A stretch of DNA of 64,000 nucleotides from assembly GCA_029001845.1 (NCBI GenBank), contig JAREWP010000075.1, positions 158,679 through 222,678 on the forward strand, read 5' to 3'. Position 1 is the stretch's first letter. Each line of letters opens with the position of its first letter. The stretch is from Candidatus Magnetocorallium paracelense (GTDB taxonomy: Bacteria; Nitrospirota; Thermodesulfovibrionia; Thermodesulfovibrionales; Magnetobacteriaceae). Of the stretch, positions 39,696-47,938 are shown in pieces. A program made the position numbers and the translations under genes. The notes beneath the pieces were generated by a model. It had not been told where the DNA came from, made no database searches, and saw only the letters and a list, made by a program, of their open reading frames with translations.

Positions 39696-41573
39696 ATGGA
39701 AAATTTAATACAATTAAATCTAATACCAACAGCAGAAACGGCGACATCCAATGTCGCCATACAACAGGGTGCGGAAAGTTTATGGAGCAGCGAATCAATG
39801 TCTTTTAGCTCTATACTTTCAGAGGCCACAAGCGGCCTGGAGTCATCGAGTTACAATTCCGGGGAAGATACGGACAGTCGCTACGACAATGACAGATTTG
39901 AAAGTGATCGTTATGAATCCGGCAGCTACGACAACGACAGTTACGAAACCGACGGTTATGACAATGACAGCTATGGAAGCGAGAGCTATGAAAACGACGG
40001 TTATGATAACGACAACTATGCAGACGACAGCTATGACAATGCCAATTCCGGCAGCGATAACGACGTTGCAGCAGGCAGCGTCGATAACAATGACAAAGCG
40101 GATAGCGAGACCGGGCAGGGCGATAATTCAGACGAGTCCAAGGAGACTAATAATTTAAATGACGCCACAGCTTCAGAGGAGGATGAAGCAAATGCCGGTC
40201 TTATATATGATTCACAAATCCAATCGGCCGATATTGCAGAGATAATCGATACCTCAACGAGTGCAGGCGCAGAGGGTGCGGATACAGGCTTGACCGAAAA
40301 AGCGACTTCTGACTTTCTCTTGAATAATAACGGGGAAAACAGCAACACCGAGGGAGACGGCGGCATACAATCGTTAAACAATAAAGATGCCGGCAATGGT
40401 GCTCAAGGCAATAGTGAGGGGACCGGGGCTGGAAGTATGCAGGCTGATAGCTCAAAAGAGGAGATTGGTCTTTTCGGCGATTCGGACCTTGAAGTAACGG
40501 ATAATGAAAAAGACGGTAATGGCAAAGAAGTGGTAAAGCAGGATGTTTTAGCAAAAGATACAGCGGCGAATGGAAATGCCAATTTAACGGACGCTAATAG
40601 TGAAGGTGTAGACAGCGCCAATACAAAGGGCGCTTCAGCAGAAACAACGGTTCCTGCAGCAAGTGTGCAGGAAAATAAGCTGACTGATACGAAGGCCGAT
40701 ACCGAAGAGGCGGTGACCTCAGATAAAAGTGTTGTGAAGAACGATACAACGAAGAACGAGACTGCAAAGACAGGAGCTGATCAGGGCAATGGGGATTCAG
40801 GAAAACAGGAAACAATGGCCAAAGGGAGTTCACAGGCTATGGTTAACACCGAGACGCCCGATGACGAGGCTGTGATCGAGGATTTCGATAAAACAGCTAA
40901 GGATATAAAATCCGACAGTCTGCTCAAAACAGAGACAGTCGAAACCGGCTCGGAAAATGAATCTTTACCGGATATCGAAGAGCTTCCTACAGTAGAGACG
41001 CTTGACGATACGGCAATACTGCAGAGCAGCGGAGGCGCTGCGGCAAAGGGCGGCACTATCGATTTCAGTAATCCCTCAACCGGTTCGGAAAGTGACAATA
41101 TGAGCGTAGAAACAGTGAAGGCTCAGAGCGCGGAAACCATTAAAAGCGACAGTATCAGGGTTGTACAGAGAGAGGCCGCTGCGCCAAAGGTTTTGAATAT
41201 TAACGATCAAACCTTTGTTATAACCAAAAAAAGCGATACCTCCATAGAGGTGACTCTCAAACCTGACGGTATGGGCAAACTCGATATCGGAGTGAATCTG
41301 GAAAAGGGCGTCATAACGGCTCAGATCAATGCTGCCGATCCTGCGGGAAAAGAGTTGATAGAGAAAAATCTCCAGAGCATTCTCAACGCCCTTGAAAAGG
41401 AAGGTCTCAATATCGGAGGTTTTTCGGTAAGTCTTAAAGAAAAAGGCGGTGAACCGGGAGAGGGCTCTCAGAAAAAGGCCGGAGGTCAGGACAAAGAAGG
41501 TGAAGATCATGGGGATCAGGAAACAGGAGAGCAGGTTGCTCGACAAAATGAGGGAATAAATATTGTTGTGTAA
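39696..41573 (+). CDS. fliK: flagellar hook-length control protein FliK
   Basis: About 625 residues from the Met I favour (MENLIQLNLIP); an upstream in-frame extension would add a hydrophobic leader and lie inside a hairpin. The C-terminal domain (about 510-590) is the Flg_hook substrate-switch domain: VTLKPDGMGKLDIGVNLE, then KGVITAQINAADP and LQSILNALEKEGLNI. The long central part is acidic low complexity (Asp, Asn, Glu, Ser, Thr, Gly) with eleven consecutive pentapeptides of type x-Tyr-x-x-Asp near the start. FliK is exported and measures the hook; its length is expected to scale with hook length. It precedes flgD and flgE as usual. Confidence 0.88.
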   Translation: MENLIQLNLIPTAETATSNVAIQQGAESLWSSESMSFSSILSEATSGLESSSYNSGEDTDSRYDNDRFESDRYESGSYDNDSYETDGYDNDSYGSESYENDGYDNDNYADDSYDNANSGSDNDVAAGSVDNNDKADSETGQGDNSDESKETNNLNDATASEEDEANAGLIYDSQIQSADIAEIIDTSTSAGAEGADTGLTEKATSDFLLNNNGENSNTEGDGGIQSLNNKDAGNGAQGNSEGTGAGSMQADSSKEEIGLFGDSDLEVTDNEKDGNGKEVVKQDVLAKDTAANGNANLTDANSEGVDSANTKGASAETTVPAASVQENKLTDTKADTEEAVTSDKSVVKNDTTKNETAKTGADQGNGDSGKQETMAKGSSQAMVNTETPDDEAVIEDFDKTAKDIKSDSLLKTETVETGSENESLPDIEELPTVETLDDTAILQSSGGAAAKGGTIDFSNPSTGSESDNMSVETVKAQSAETIKSDSIRVVQREAAAPKVLNINDQTFVITKKSDTSIEVTLKPDGMGKLDIGVNLEKGVITAQINAADPAGKELIEKNLQSILNALEKEGLNIGGFSVSLKEKGGEPGEGSQKKAGGQDKEGEDHGDQETGEQVARQNEGINIVV

Positions 41574-41637
41574 AAAAAGGCGTTCAGAGGGATAAGTGAA
41601 AGCCTGAAAATATTATACAGATTTTAAGGAGGGTATC

Positions 41638-42057
41638 ATGGAAGTAACATCGACAACGACAACATCGGCAGATAGTACTTTATCTTCAGCAACGGAGAGT
41701 ATGTTGGAGATGGACGAATTTTTAACGCTTTTTGTAACGCAGCTTCAGTATCAGGATCCGCTGGCCCCGATGGACAGCATGGATTTCACGTCACAGCTTG
41801 CAGATTTCAGCTCTTTGGAGCAGTTGTATAATCTCAATGAGAGCGCGGAACTGACCAATGAGTACCAGAATTCTCTCAATAATCTGGAAGCAATCAATAT
41901 GATCGGCAAATCGGTCACATTGGAGGGAGATGATGAGAGCCATGTCATAACAGGAGTTACCTTTGAAGACGGTATTACCTATCTCACTCTCGATAACGGT
42001 GAAAATGTGATGATGAGCGATGTTAGGGAGTTGTTCGATACACCTGTGGAAGGGTGA
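41638..42057 (+). CDS. flgD: flagellar hook-assembly scaffold FlgD (short form)
   Basis: A 139-residue FlgD. The N-terminal scaffold motif LEMDEFLTLFVTQLQYQDPLAPMDSMDFTSQ is unmistakable, followed by a QLADFSSLEQL helix. Canonical FlgD has about 220 residues with a tudor/Ig-like C-terminal region; here only a short beta region remains, as in other short FlgD proteins such as those of Firmicutes and some deltaproteobacteria. It caps the growing hook. GGAGGGTATC precedes the ATG. flgE follows 140 nt later. Confidence 0.93.
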   Translation: MEVTSTTTTSADSTLSSATESMLEMDEFLTLFVTQLQYQDPLAPMDSMDFTSQLADFSSLEQLYNLNESAELTNEYQNSLNNLEAINMIGKSVTLEGDDESHVITGVTFEDGITYLTLDNGENVMMSDVRELFDTPVEG

Positions 42058-42197
42058 AGGTAAAGGCTCAATAAAGAAAAGGCTGATGTTAAGTCTACAG
42101 AACACCGGCCGTACCCATGATGCCATTTGGTTGATGGATATACAATTGTAAATAGTTGGTAACAGGGAGTTTTTAGATTTTAAAGGGGGTGACATAG

Positions 42198-43442
42198 ATG
42201 TCTTTAACATCTCTATATACAGCAGTCAGTGGTATGAACGTTATGGATAGCTATCTGGCTGTTATAGGCGACAATATCGCCAATATGAATACAGTGGGTT
42301 TTAAAGGGAGCCGGTTAAGCTTTGGAGACATCCTGACTCAGAGCATTAGTGGAGGATCGGGCGGTAATATCGGACGAGGGGTGCAGATCACATCGGGAGA
42401 TCCTCTTTTTTCTCAGGGCTCCTTTATTAATACAAGCAACCCCCTTGATCTTGCCATAGACGGAGATGGATTTTTTATTCTTCAAGATGATGCGAATGCA
42501 CTGTATTATACCAGAAACGGCGAGTTCGAGCTCGATGAAGACGGTTATATTATAGATTCCACCGGCCTGAGACTTCAGGGGTATAGTTTTAATACCGATT
42601 TCAGTACTTTCTTCTCAAGTTCTCTGGACGATATTCAGTTAACTAACGCCCTGACAGGAGCGCGCTCTACAACTGAATATGATTTGTCGGTTAACCTCAA
42701 TTCCGAATCCACCGATGTGTCCGCCATTGACCTTGACGGTGACGGAACAAACGATCTCAACTACAGTTTCTCATCGACCCTTGTTGTTTATGACTCACAG
42801 GGAACATCACACGATATTACGGTATACTTTGAAAGAATTACGGGCACCAACTCATGGACCGTTCACTATGTCCAGGGATCGGCGCCGAATGCTTATACCG
42901 AAGTGGGGCAGGACTCGCTCACTTTTGATACAAGCGGTAACCTGCTCACTGCTACATCCAATGCCATACCTTTTTCCTTTGGCAGTACAGTGGCGAGTCA
43001 GACAGTTTCTTTCGATTTTTCAAACGCCACACAGTACGCATCTTCATTCTCAACGCAAGATTTGGCCCAAAACGGACAGGCGGCGGGCTCTCTTGCTTCA
43101 TTGACAATTAGTGAGGACGGTTCGGTAACCGGCATATTTACGAACGGTTTGGAGCAGGACATCGCGCAGATCGCTCTTGCCAGATTCAATGCCCCCCAGG
43201 AGCTTACAAAGCTCGGCAGTAACCTCTACGGCGAATCCGCCGATTCGGGAGATCCGATCAGGGGCGCGCCGGACACAGGCGGCTTGGGGCGTATTATCTC
43301 CAACTCCCTTGAGTTGAGTAATGTCGATCTATCGGAGCAGTTTATTCAGATGATCTCGGCGCAGAGGTCTTTTCAGGCCAATACACGGCTTATAACCACT
43401 ACAGACGACCTGCTGCAGGAGGTAATTAATACGAAGAGATAA
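42198..43442 (+). CDS. flgE: flagellar hook protein FlgE
   Basis: A 414-residue FlgE. The N-terminus has the axial-protein motif SLYTAVSGMNVMDSYLAVIGDNIANMNTVGFK; the C-terminus has LSNVDLSEQFIQMISAQRSFQANTRLITT, the standard coiled coil of hook and rod proteins. The middle contains FlgE-type beta domains (FlgE_D2). The ribosome-binding site AAAGGGGGTGA is strong. It polymerises into the hook under FlgD and FliK control, encoded just upstream. Confidence 0.95.
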   Translation: MSLTSLYTAVSGMNVMDSYLAVIGDNIANMNTVGFKGSRLSFGDILTQSISGGSGGNIGRGVQITSGDPLFSQGSFINTSNPLDLAIDGDGFFILQDDANALYYTRNGEFELDEDGYIIDSTGLRLQGYSFNTDFSTFFSSSLDDIQLTNALTGARSTTEYDLSVNLNSESTDVSAIDLDGDGTNDLNYSFSSTLVVYDSQGTSHDITVYFERITGTNSWTVHYVQGSAPNAYTEVGQDSLTFDTSGNLLTATSNAIPFSFGSTVASQTVSFDFSNATQYASSFSTQDLAQNGQAAGSLASLTISEDGSVTGIFTNGLEQDIAQIALARFNAPQELTKLGSNLYGESADSGDPIRGAPDTGGLGRIISNSLELSNVDLSEQFIQMISAQRSFQANTRLITTTDDLLQEVINTKR

Positions 43443-43803
43443 GTGATCGTTGACAGGGCTCGGAGGTCGGTTTTCAGTAGTGATCATTCTCCAATCTCCT
43501 GTCCCTGTGAACTGAAAAGCAGAATTATTCCGAATATAAGAAAATCAGGCGGGGGGCGCAGCAAAACCCTCCCTGCTGCTCCCCGCCTGCCTCCCAACCC
43601 TTATCGTTAAAAATCCAACGGTCAGTCATTTTTTTGACACAACTTTTTTTTAACCCGCCATAATCCTCACATTGCGCCAAACTTGGGAAAGCCTTTTTTT
43701 TCAGGTATTCGTTGCATTCCTGTATCTTCGAGTCAGGACTTTTTGCGTCTGGTATGTTTTTTGTATAATAATAACATATCATCAATTACGGAAGGAGTGA
43801 AAA
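43443..43803. other. gap after flgE with hairpin; no convincing gene
   Basis: A GC-rich hairpin CAGGCGGGG...CCCCGCCTG at 43546-43589 could end the flgE transcript or, read on the minus strand, a transcript there, where ATTTTCTT follows. A minus-strand frame of 86 codons (43785 to 43525) exists but has no ribosome-binding site or recognised domain. The 3' end carries the candidate fliL promoter. Confidence 0.45.
43750..43769 (+). promoter_or_regulatory. candidate fliL promoter (sigma-54-like or sigma-70-like)
   Basis: TGGTATG-TTTT-TTGTA has the GG and G spacing of a sigma-54 promoter (TGGCAC-N5-TTGCW) with two mismatches. The overlapping TATAAT at 43764-43769 could instead be a sigma-70 -10 box. 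Either would begin the long fliL-fliA operon. Confidence 0.35.
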
Positions 43804-44304
43804 ATGGCTGAAGAACAGGCTGATCAGGAACTTGTTCCCCAAAAGAGCGGCAAGGGGAAATTAATAATAATCGCTGTAATCGCTTTTCTTATTCTCGCTG
43901 CCGGAGGGTTTCTCGCCTACACGATGCTTATGGGAGGAGACGAAGAGGCCGAGGGTGAGGAAGGACAGGAAGAAGAAGTTGTAGAAGAGGTCGCCGTGGA
44001 AGAGGGGCCGGGAATACTTGTGGAAGTTCCTTCATTTGTCGTTAATTTAGCGGAACCCGGCAGATATATCAAAGTGGATATTCAACTGGAAATTGGTACG
44101 ATCGAGGATCAGGAACTGATTCTGCAGTTAGAACCCAAGGTCAGGGACGCTATATTGATTCTTTTGACCAGTAAAACAATAGACTCCCTTTCCGGGCCGG
44201 AAGGAAAATTTCAACTTAAAGATGAAATTCTATTGAGAGTCAACCAGACTTTGGGCAAAGATATTATACGAAACGTCTATTTTACGCAGTTTGTTATTCA
44301 GTAG
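43804..44304 (+). CDS. fliL: flagellar basal-body-associated protein FliL
   Basis: A 166-residue inner-membrane protein: short cytoplasmic N-terminus, one membrane helix (LIIIAVIAFLILAAGGFLAYT), an acidic Glu-rich linker and a C-terminal FliL domain (VEVPSFVVNLAEPGRYIKVDIQLEI ... LTSKTIDSLSGPEGKFQLKDEI). FliL surrounds the stator MotB and stabilises the motor. GGAAGGAG precedes the ATG. It is 17 nt before fliM and probably the first gene of the operon. Confidence 0.93.
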   Translation: MAEEQADQELVPQKSGKGKLIIIAVIAFLILAAGGFLAYTMLMGGDEEAEGEEGQEEEVVEEVAVEEGPGILVEVPSFVVNLAEPGRYIKVDIQLEIGTIEDQELILQLEPKVRDAILILLTSKTIDSLSGPEGKFQLKDEILLRVNQTLGKDIIRNVYFTQFVIQ

Positions 44305-44321
44305 TAAAGAGGGATTAGAGA

Positions 44322-45293
44322 GTGAACAAGATATTATCGCAAGATGAGATCGATGCCCTATTAAAGGGTGTCTCCTCAGGCGAAGTAGAGACAGAAGCAA
44401 AGGCCGAGGACGAATCCGGTGTAAAGTCCTACGATCTTACCAGTCAGGAACGTATCGTCCGAGGCAGAATGCCCGGACTTGAGATGTGTAACGAACGTTT
44501 TGCCAGGCTCTTCAGAAATTCCATATCGTCGATTATAATGAAATTCGTCGATGTCAGCATTAACAGCGTCGAGATGGTGAAGTTCGGAGAATTTATGAAA
44601 ACCATGCCGCTTCCTTCGAGCATCAATATCTTTAAGATGGAGCCTTTAAAGGGTTTTTCTCTCTTTGTAATCGGGGCTCCAATGGTATTCGCCTTTGTAG
44701 AGTGTTTTTTCGGAGGCGCTACAGTGAGATATGTCAAAGCAGAGGGCAGATATTTTACCGTTATCGAGCAGAAGATAATTAAAAATGTTGTTGAACTGGC
44801 CCTTGCCGATCTTGCCGGGGCATGGCACGGTTTGTCTCCGGTGCAACCTGAAATCGCAGGCTCGGAAATGAACCCTCAGTTCGTCACGATCGTAACTCCC
44901 ACTGAGGTTGTAATCAAGATAGAGATACAGATAGAGATAGAGGATTTTACGGGAAAGGTGTTTTTTTGCATACCCTATTCTGTGATAGAGCCGATTAAGG
45001 AGAAGCTCTATTCGGGAATACAGGGCGACAGGCAGGAGGTCGATCACAGGCTGGTTGCCAAGGTGAAGGAGATTCTTATGGATTCCAATGTTAATTTAAG
45101 GGTGAATCTTGGAGAGGCGCAGCTTACCATTGAGGAAATAATGGATCTTAAGGTTGGAGATGTCGTTACCCTTGGTAATTCAGTCGGTGACCCGGTAGAG
45201 TTATTGGTTGAAAACGTACCGAAGTATAAGGTCGTGCCAGGTTTAAGCAAGGGAAATCAGTCAATAAAGATAACGAACTTTATTGAATCGTGA
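44322..45293 (+). CDS. fliM: flagellar motor switch protein FliM
   Basis: A 323-residue FliM with an intact N-terminal CheY-P-binding segment, ILSQDEIDALL. The middle CheC-like domain (LPSSINIFKMEPLKGFSLF and so on) contacts FliG, and the C-terminal SpoA domain contacts FliN. Translation starts at GTG behind AAGAGGGAT. FliM is the site where the CheY proteins encoded in this window would act to reverse or pause rotation. A 128-nt gap with an inverted repeat separates it from fliN. Confidence 0.95.
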   Translation: MNKILSQDEIDALLKGVSSGEVETEAKAEDESGVKSYDLTSQERIVRGRMPGLEMCNERFARLFRNSISSIIMKFVDVSINSVEMVKFGEFMKTMPLPSSINIFKMEPLKGFSLFVIGAPMVFAFVECFFGGATVRYVKAEGRYFTVIEQKIIKNVVELALADLAGAWHGLSPVQPEIAGSEMNPQFVTIVTPTEVVIKIEIQIEIEDFTGKVFFCIPYSVIEPIKEKLYSGIQGDRQEVDHRLVAKVKEILMDSNVNLRVNLGEAQLTIEEIMDLKVGDVVTLGNSVGDPVELLVENVPKYKVVPGLSKGNQSIKITNFIES

Positions 45294-45307
45294 GAATTGA
45301 TTTTAGA

Positions 45308-45386
45308 ATTTAGGGATTCCCAATTAAGGGATTGAGGGATTGAGGGAGAATAACTCCTGAATCCCTCAATTGGGAATTCCTGAATT
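45308..45386. repeat. inverted repeat with AATTCCC/GGGATTGA units
   Basis: Between fliM and fliN, GGGATTCCCAATTAAGG and GGGATTGAGGGATTGAGGG on the left pair imperfectly with CTGAATCCCTCAATTGGGAATTC on the right. Similar AATTCGGAATTCCTGAATT fragments lie before fliR. Confidence 0.55.
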
Positions 45387-45421
45387 TATTTTATTTTTAT
45401 TGAAAAGGAGGGAGATGTTTT

Positions 45422-45766
45422 ATGGATGAGAATCAGATAATCGAGGCCGGGAGTCCGGAAAATCCTATGTCTAATGAGTTGACGAATGAAGGCCAGCCCG
45501 GTGCTGCCAAAGATATCAAGTTTCTCCTCGATATTCCGCTTACAGTGGCTGTTGAGATAGGAAGAACAAAGATGATTATTAACGACCTCCTTATGCTTGG
45601 GCAGGGGTCTGTTATAGAGCTGGACAAGATCGCCGGAGAACCTATGGAAATACTGGTTAACGAAAAACTGATAGCCAGAGGCGAGGTCGTTGTGGTTAAC
45701 GAAAAGTTCGGTATCAGGCTGACCGATATAATAAGCCCCACTGAGAGGTTGAAACAGCTTAAATGA
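45422..45766 (+). CDS. fliN: flagellar motor switch protein FliN
   Basis: A 114-residue FliN with a short polar N-terminus and a C-terminal SpoA domain: LLDIPLTVAVEIGRTKMIINDLLMLGQGSVIELDKIAGEPMEILVNEK, the classical FliN/FliM fold. FliN forms the base of the C-ring with FliM and binds FliH for export. AAGGAGGGAG precedes the ATG. The stop overlaps the fliO start by 4 nt. Confidence 0.95.
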   Translation: MDENQIIEAGSPENPMSNELTNEGQPGAAKDIKFLLDIPLTVAVEIGRTKMIINDLLMLGQGSVIELDKIAGEPMEILVNEKLIARGEVVVVNEKFGIRLTDIISPTERLKQLK

Positions 45767-46089
45767 GCGACGCCTATCTGCAAATGATAATTTCGCTCAC
45801 TGCGGTCATTACTCTTATCTTTGTGCTTGCATACGGTTTTAAAAAAAGGCGAAAAGGGGTCGGTTTTATGCGTCTTGTAGAGTATCTTTCGTTTGGACCC
45901 AAAAGAGGTGTCGCTGCGTTGAAGATCGGCAAGGAGGTTCTTATTATAGGAGTTACTCCAACGGATTTCAGGTTGCTTAAAACCGTTGACGAGGCGTATT
46001 TTATTGAACACGGCGCCGGCGATGAAGGGGAGAGCTTTGCAGATGTGATTTCAAAAAAAGGGATATTGAATATACCCGGGGTAAAGTAA
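45763..46089 (+). CDS. fliO: flagellar biosynthetic protein FliO
   Basis: A 108-residue protein with one N-terminal membrane helix (MIISLTAVITLIFVLAYGF) and a small cytoplasmic domain with VEYLSFGPKRGVAALKIGKEVLIIGVTP, the FliO pattern. FliO helps FliP assemble at the export gate. It overlaps fliN by 4 nt and precedes fliP by 4 nt. Confidence 0.88.
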   Translation: MSDAYLQMIISLTAVITLIFVLAYGFKKRRKGVGFMRLVEYLSFGPKRGVAALKIGKEVLIIGVTPTDFRLLKTVDEAYFIEHGAGDEGESFADVISKKGILNIPGVK

Positions 46090-46093
46090 AACA

Positions 46094-46738
46094 ATGGCTG
46101 AAGCACTTAATACGAATGATCCCGTAATTACGATTTTCTTAATTATTAGTTTCCTTTCTCTGCTGCCGGCAATTCTGGTTATGTTTACCTCATTCACAAG
46201 AGTTGTCGTAGTGCTCTCTTTTCTCAGGCAGGCTCTCGGCGGTCAGCAGATTCCCCCCAATCCCGTAATTATCGGAATTTCTCTTTTTATTACTCTCTTT
46301 ATTATGTTTCCCACCCTTGATATTGTGACAAAGGAATCCATAAATCCATTGATGAATCAGGAGATAAAGCTGGGTGACGCCCTGAAAAAGGCTGAAGCCC
46401 CGGTAAAGGAATTCATGCTCAGGCAGACCAGAGAGAAGGATCTTGCGTTATTTTTAAAGCTTTCCAAAGAGGACATACCTGCGGAACCTTCCCTTTTGCC
46501 CATAAATGTTGTGGTTCCCGCCTTTGCCATCAGCGAGCTGAAAACAGCGTTTGAGATAGGGTTTCTAATTTATCTCCCCTTTATTATAATCGATATGGTA
46601 GTGGCGAGCATAATGCTCTCCATGGGTATGATGATGGTTCCTCCCGTAATGATTTCACTGCCCTTTAAACTGCTTCTTTTCGTCCTTGTAGACGGGTGGA
46701 ATCTGGTGGTCGGATCTATTGTGAGGAGTTTTAATTGA
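46094..46738 (+). CDS. fliP: flagellar export gate protein FliP
   Basis: A 214-residue inner-membrane export-gate subunit. Conserved parts are FTSFTRVVVVLSFLRQALGGQQIPPN, PAFAISELKTAFEIGFLIYLPFIIIDMVVASIMLSMGMMMVPP and LPFKLLLFVLVDGW. Typical FliP has about 245 residues with a cleaved N-terminal signal peptide; this one starts nearly at the first export-gate helix and has no separate signal peptide. With FliQ and FliR it forms the gate pore. It overlaps fliQ by 4 nt. Confidence 0.95.
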   Translation: MAEALNTNDPVITIFLIISFLSLLPAILVMFTSFTRVVVVLSFLRQALGGQQIPPNPVIIGISLFITLFIMFPTLDIVTKESINPLMNQEIKLGDALKKAEAPVKEFMLRQTREKDLALFLKLSKEDIPAEPSLLPINVVVPAFAISELKTAFEIGFLIYLPFIIIDMVVASIMLSMGMMMVPPVMISLPFKLLLFVLVDGWNLVVGSIVRSFN

Positions 46739-47004
46739 CTATCGAACTTGTCAGAGATCTTGCAGCAGAAGTTTTTAAGACACTGCTTATGGCTTCGGGG
46801 CCGGTGCTGCTGGTAAGTCTTGTCGTAGGTTTACTGGTAAGCTTTTTTCAGGCAATAACTCAGATACAGGAATTTACGCTTACTTTTGTTCCGAAAATTC
46901 TTGCCGTATTTGCTGTAATTTTCGTACTTATGCCCTGGATGGCCGAGATATTAATAAATTATACGAGAAATTTGTTGGAGAACATACCGATGTATATTAG
47001 GTAA
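46735..47004 (+). CDS. fliQ: flagellar export gate protein FliQ
   Basis: An 89-residue, two-helix membrane protein of the export gate (VLLVSLVVGLLVSFFQAITQIQEFTLTFVPKILAVF). It starts at a TTG that overlaps the fliP stop, with GTGAGGAG upstream, so the pair is coupled. Normally fliR follows directly; here a heptamer array and an inverted repeat separate them by 141 nt. Confidence 0.95.
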   Translation: MTIELVRDLAAEVFKTLLMASGPVLLVSLVVGLLVSFFQAITQIQEFTLTFVPKILAVFAVIFVLMPWMAEILINYTRNLLENIPMYIR

Positions 47005-47006
47005 GG

Positions 47007-47088
47007 GATTGACGATTGACGATTGACGATTGACGATTGACGATTGACGATTGACGATTGACGATTGACGATTGACGATTGACGATTG
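47007..47088. repeat. heptamer array (GATTGAC)11 between fliQ and fliR
   Basis: Eleven perfect copies of GATTGAC in direct order plus a partial GATTG begin 3 nt after the fliQ stop, inside the flagellar operon. There is no coding potential over it. A GAATTC-rich inverted repeat follows up to the fliR start. Confidence 0.95.
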
Positions 47089-47145
47089 GGGGCGATTTTT
47101 TAATTCCTAAATTCGGAATTCCTGAATTTTTTTTAATTACTAATC

Positions 47146-47916
47146 ATGTTTGGAATGGAAAATATTGAGACTTTGTCGCCATATGGGGCTAAGTTTTTGT
47201 TGGTTCTTTTGAGAGTTACAATATTTATCAGTCTTTTTCCTTTTTTCGGAAGCAGGAACTTTCCGGGACAGTTTAAGATTGGTATGGCATTGGCCTTTGC
47301 CGCTGTCATAACACCGATCATTGAGTTCGATATAACGGAGGAGACGATTCCGGTTCTGATCTCTAAGGAGGTTATTTTGGGTATTGTTCTCGGGCTGACC
47401 GTTCGGTTTGTTTTTCTTGCCGTTAATACCGCCGGGCAGGCAATAAGCAATGCTGTCGGATTATCTATGGCTACGGTGTTCGATCCGGAGTTTGGTCAGT
47501 CGGCAGAAATAGCAAGACTTCTCGGTATCCTTGCCATGCTTTTTTTTATTGTTGCCGATGCTCATCACGATCTTATTTTTATTTTTGTAAAAAGTTATGA
47601 ACTTATTCCGGCCGGCGGCGCCAATATAAACGATCTCATGGTCGAGTCTTCCAGGATTGTGAATAAACTTTTTTTAATAGCCGTAAAAATAGCTGCTCCC
47701 GTTGTTACGGGAATGCTGGTGTCACAGCTCCTGTTGGGTTTTATTTATAAAGCAACTCCCCAGATAAACATATTTTTTGTCAGTTTGCCTTTACAGATTT
47801 TTTTGGGCTATCTGCTGCTATTGTTAAGCATTCCTGTTTTTGCGTATGTTTTAATGGGAATTTTCAGCGATATGAGAGAAGACTTACACAGAGCGCTGGC
47901 AATAGCCGCCGGTTAG
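47146..47916 (+). CDS. fliR: flagellar export gate protein FliR
   Basis: A 256-residue, six-helix membrane protein of the export gate. Typical features are LLVLLRVTIFISLFPFFGSRNFP, VRFVFLAVNTAGQAISNAVGLSMATVFDPEFG and the C-terminal LPLQIFLGYLLLLLSIPVF. It completes the FliPQR complex. No strong ribosome-binding site precedes the ATG, so expression may depend on upstream context across the repeat. FlhB is encoded 22 nt downstream. Confidence 0.93.
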   Translation: MFGMENIETLSPYGAKFLLVLLRVTIFISLFPFFGSRNFPGQFKIGMALAFAAVITPIIEFDITEETIPVLISKEVILGIVLGLTVRFVFLAVNTAGQAISNAVGLSMATVFDPEFGQSAEIARLLGILAMLFFIVADAHHDLIFIFVKSYELIPAGGANINDLMVESSRIVNKLFLIAVKIAAPVVTGMLVSQLLLGFIYKATPQINIFFVSLPLQIFLGYLLLLLSIPVFAYVLMGIFSDMREDLHRALAIAAG

Positions 47917-47938
47917 TGAGATAATATGGTGTTAAGCA

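Noticed and set aside
40031..41098. Long minus-strand frames opposite fliK
   Set aside because: They mirror the low-complexity acidic repeats of fliK, have no start signals, and show Ser/Leu-rich shadow composition.
43525..43785. Minus-strand 86-codon frame between flgE and fliL as a gene
   Set aside because: No ribosome-binding site, no recognised domain, and its 3' part is a GC-rich hairpin; most likely chance.
47007..47088. Heptamer array as a CRISPR array
   Set aside because: The unit is 7 bp and contiguous with no spacers, and no cas gene is nearby.
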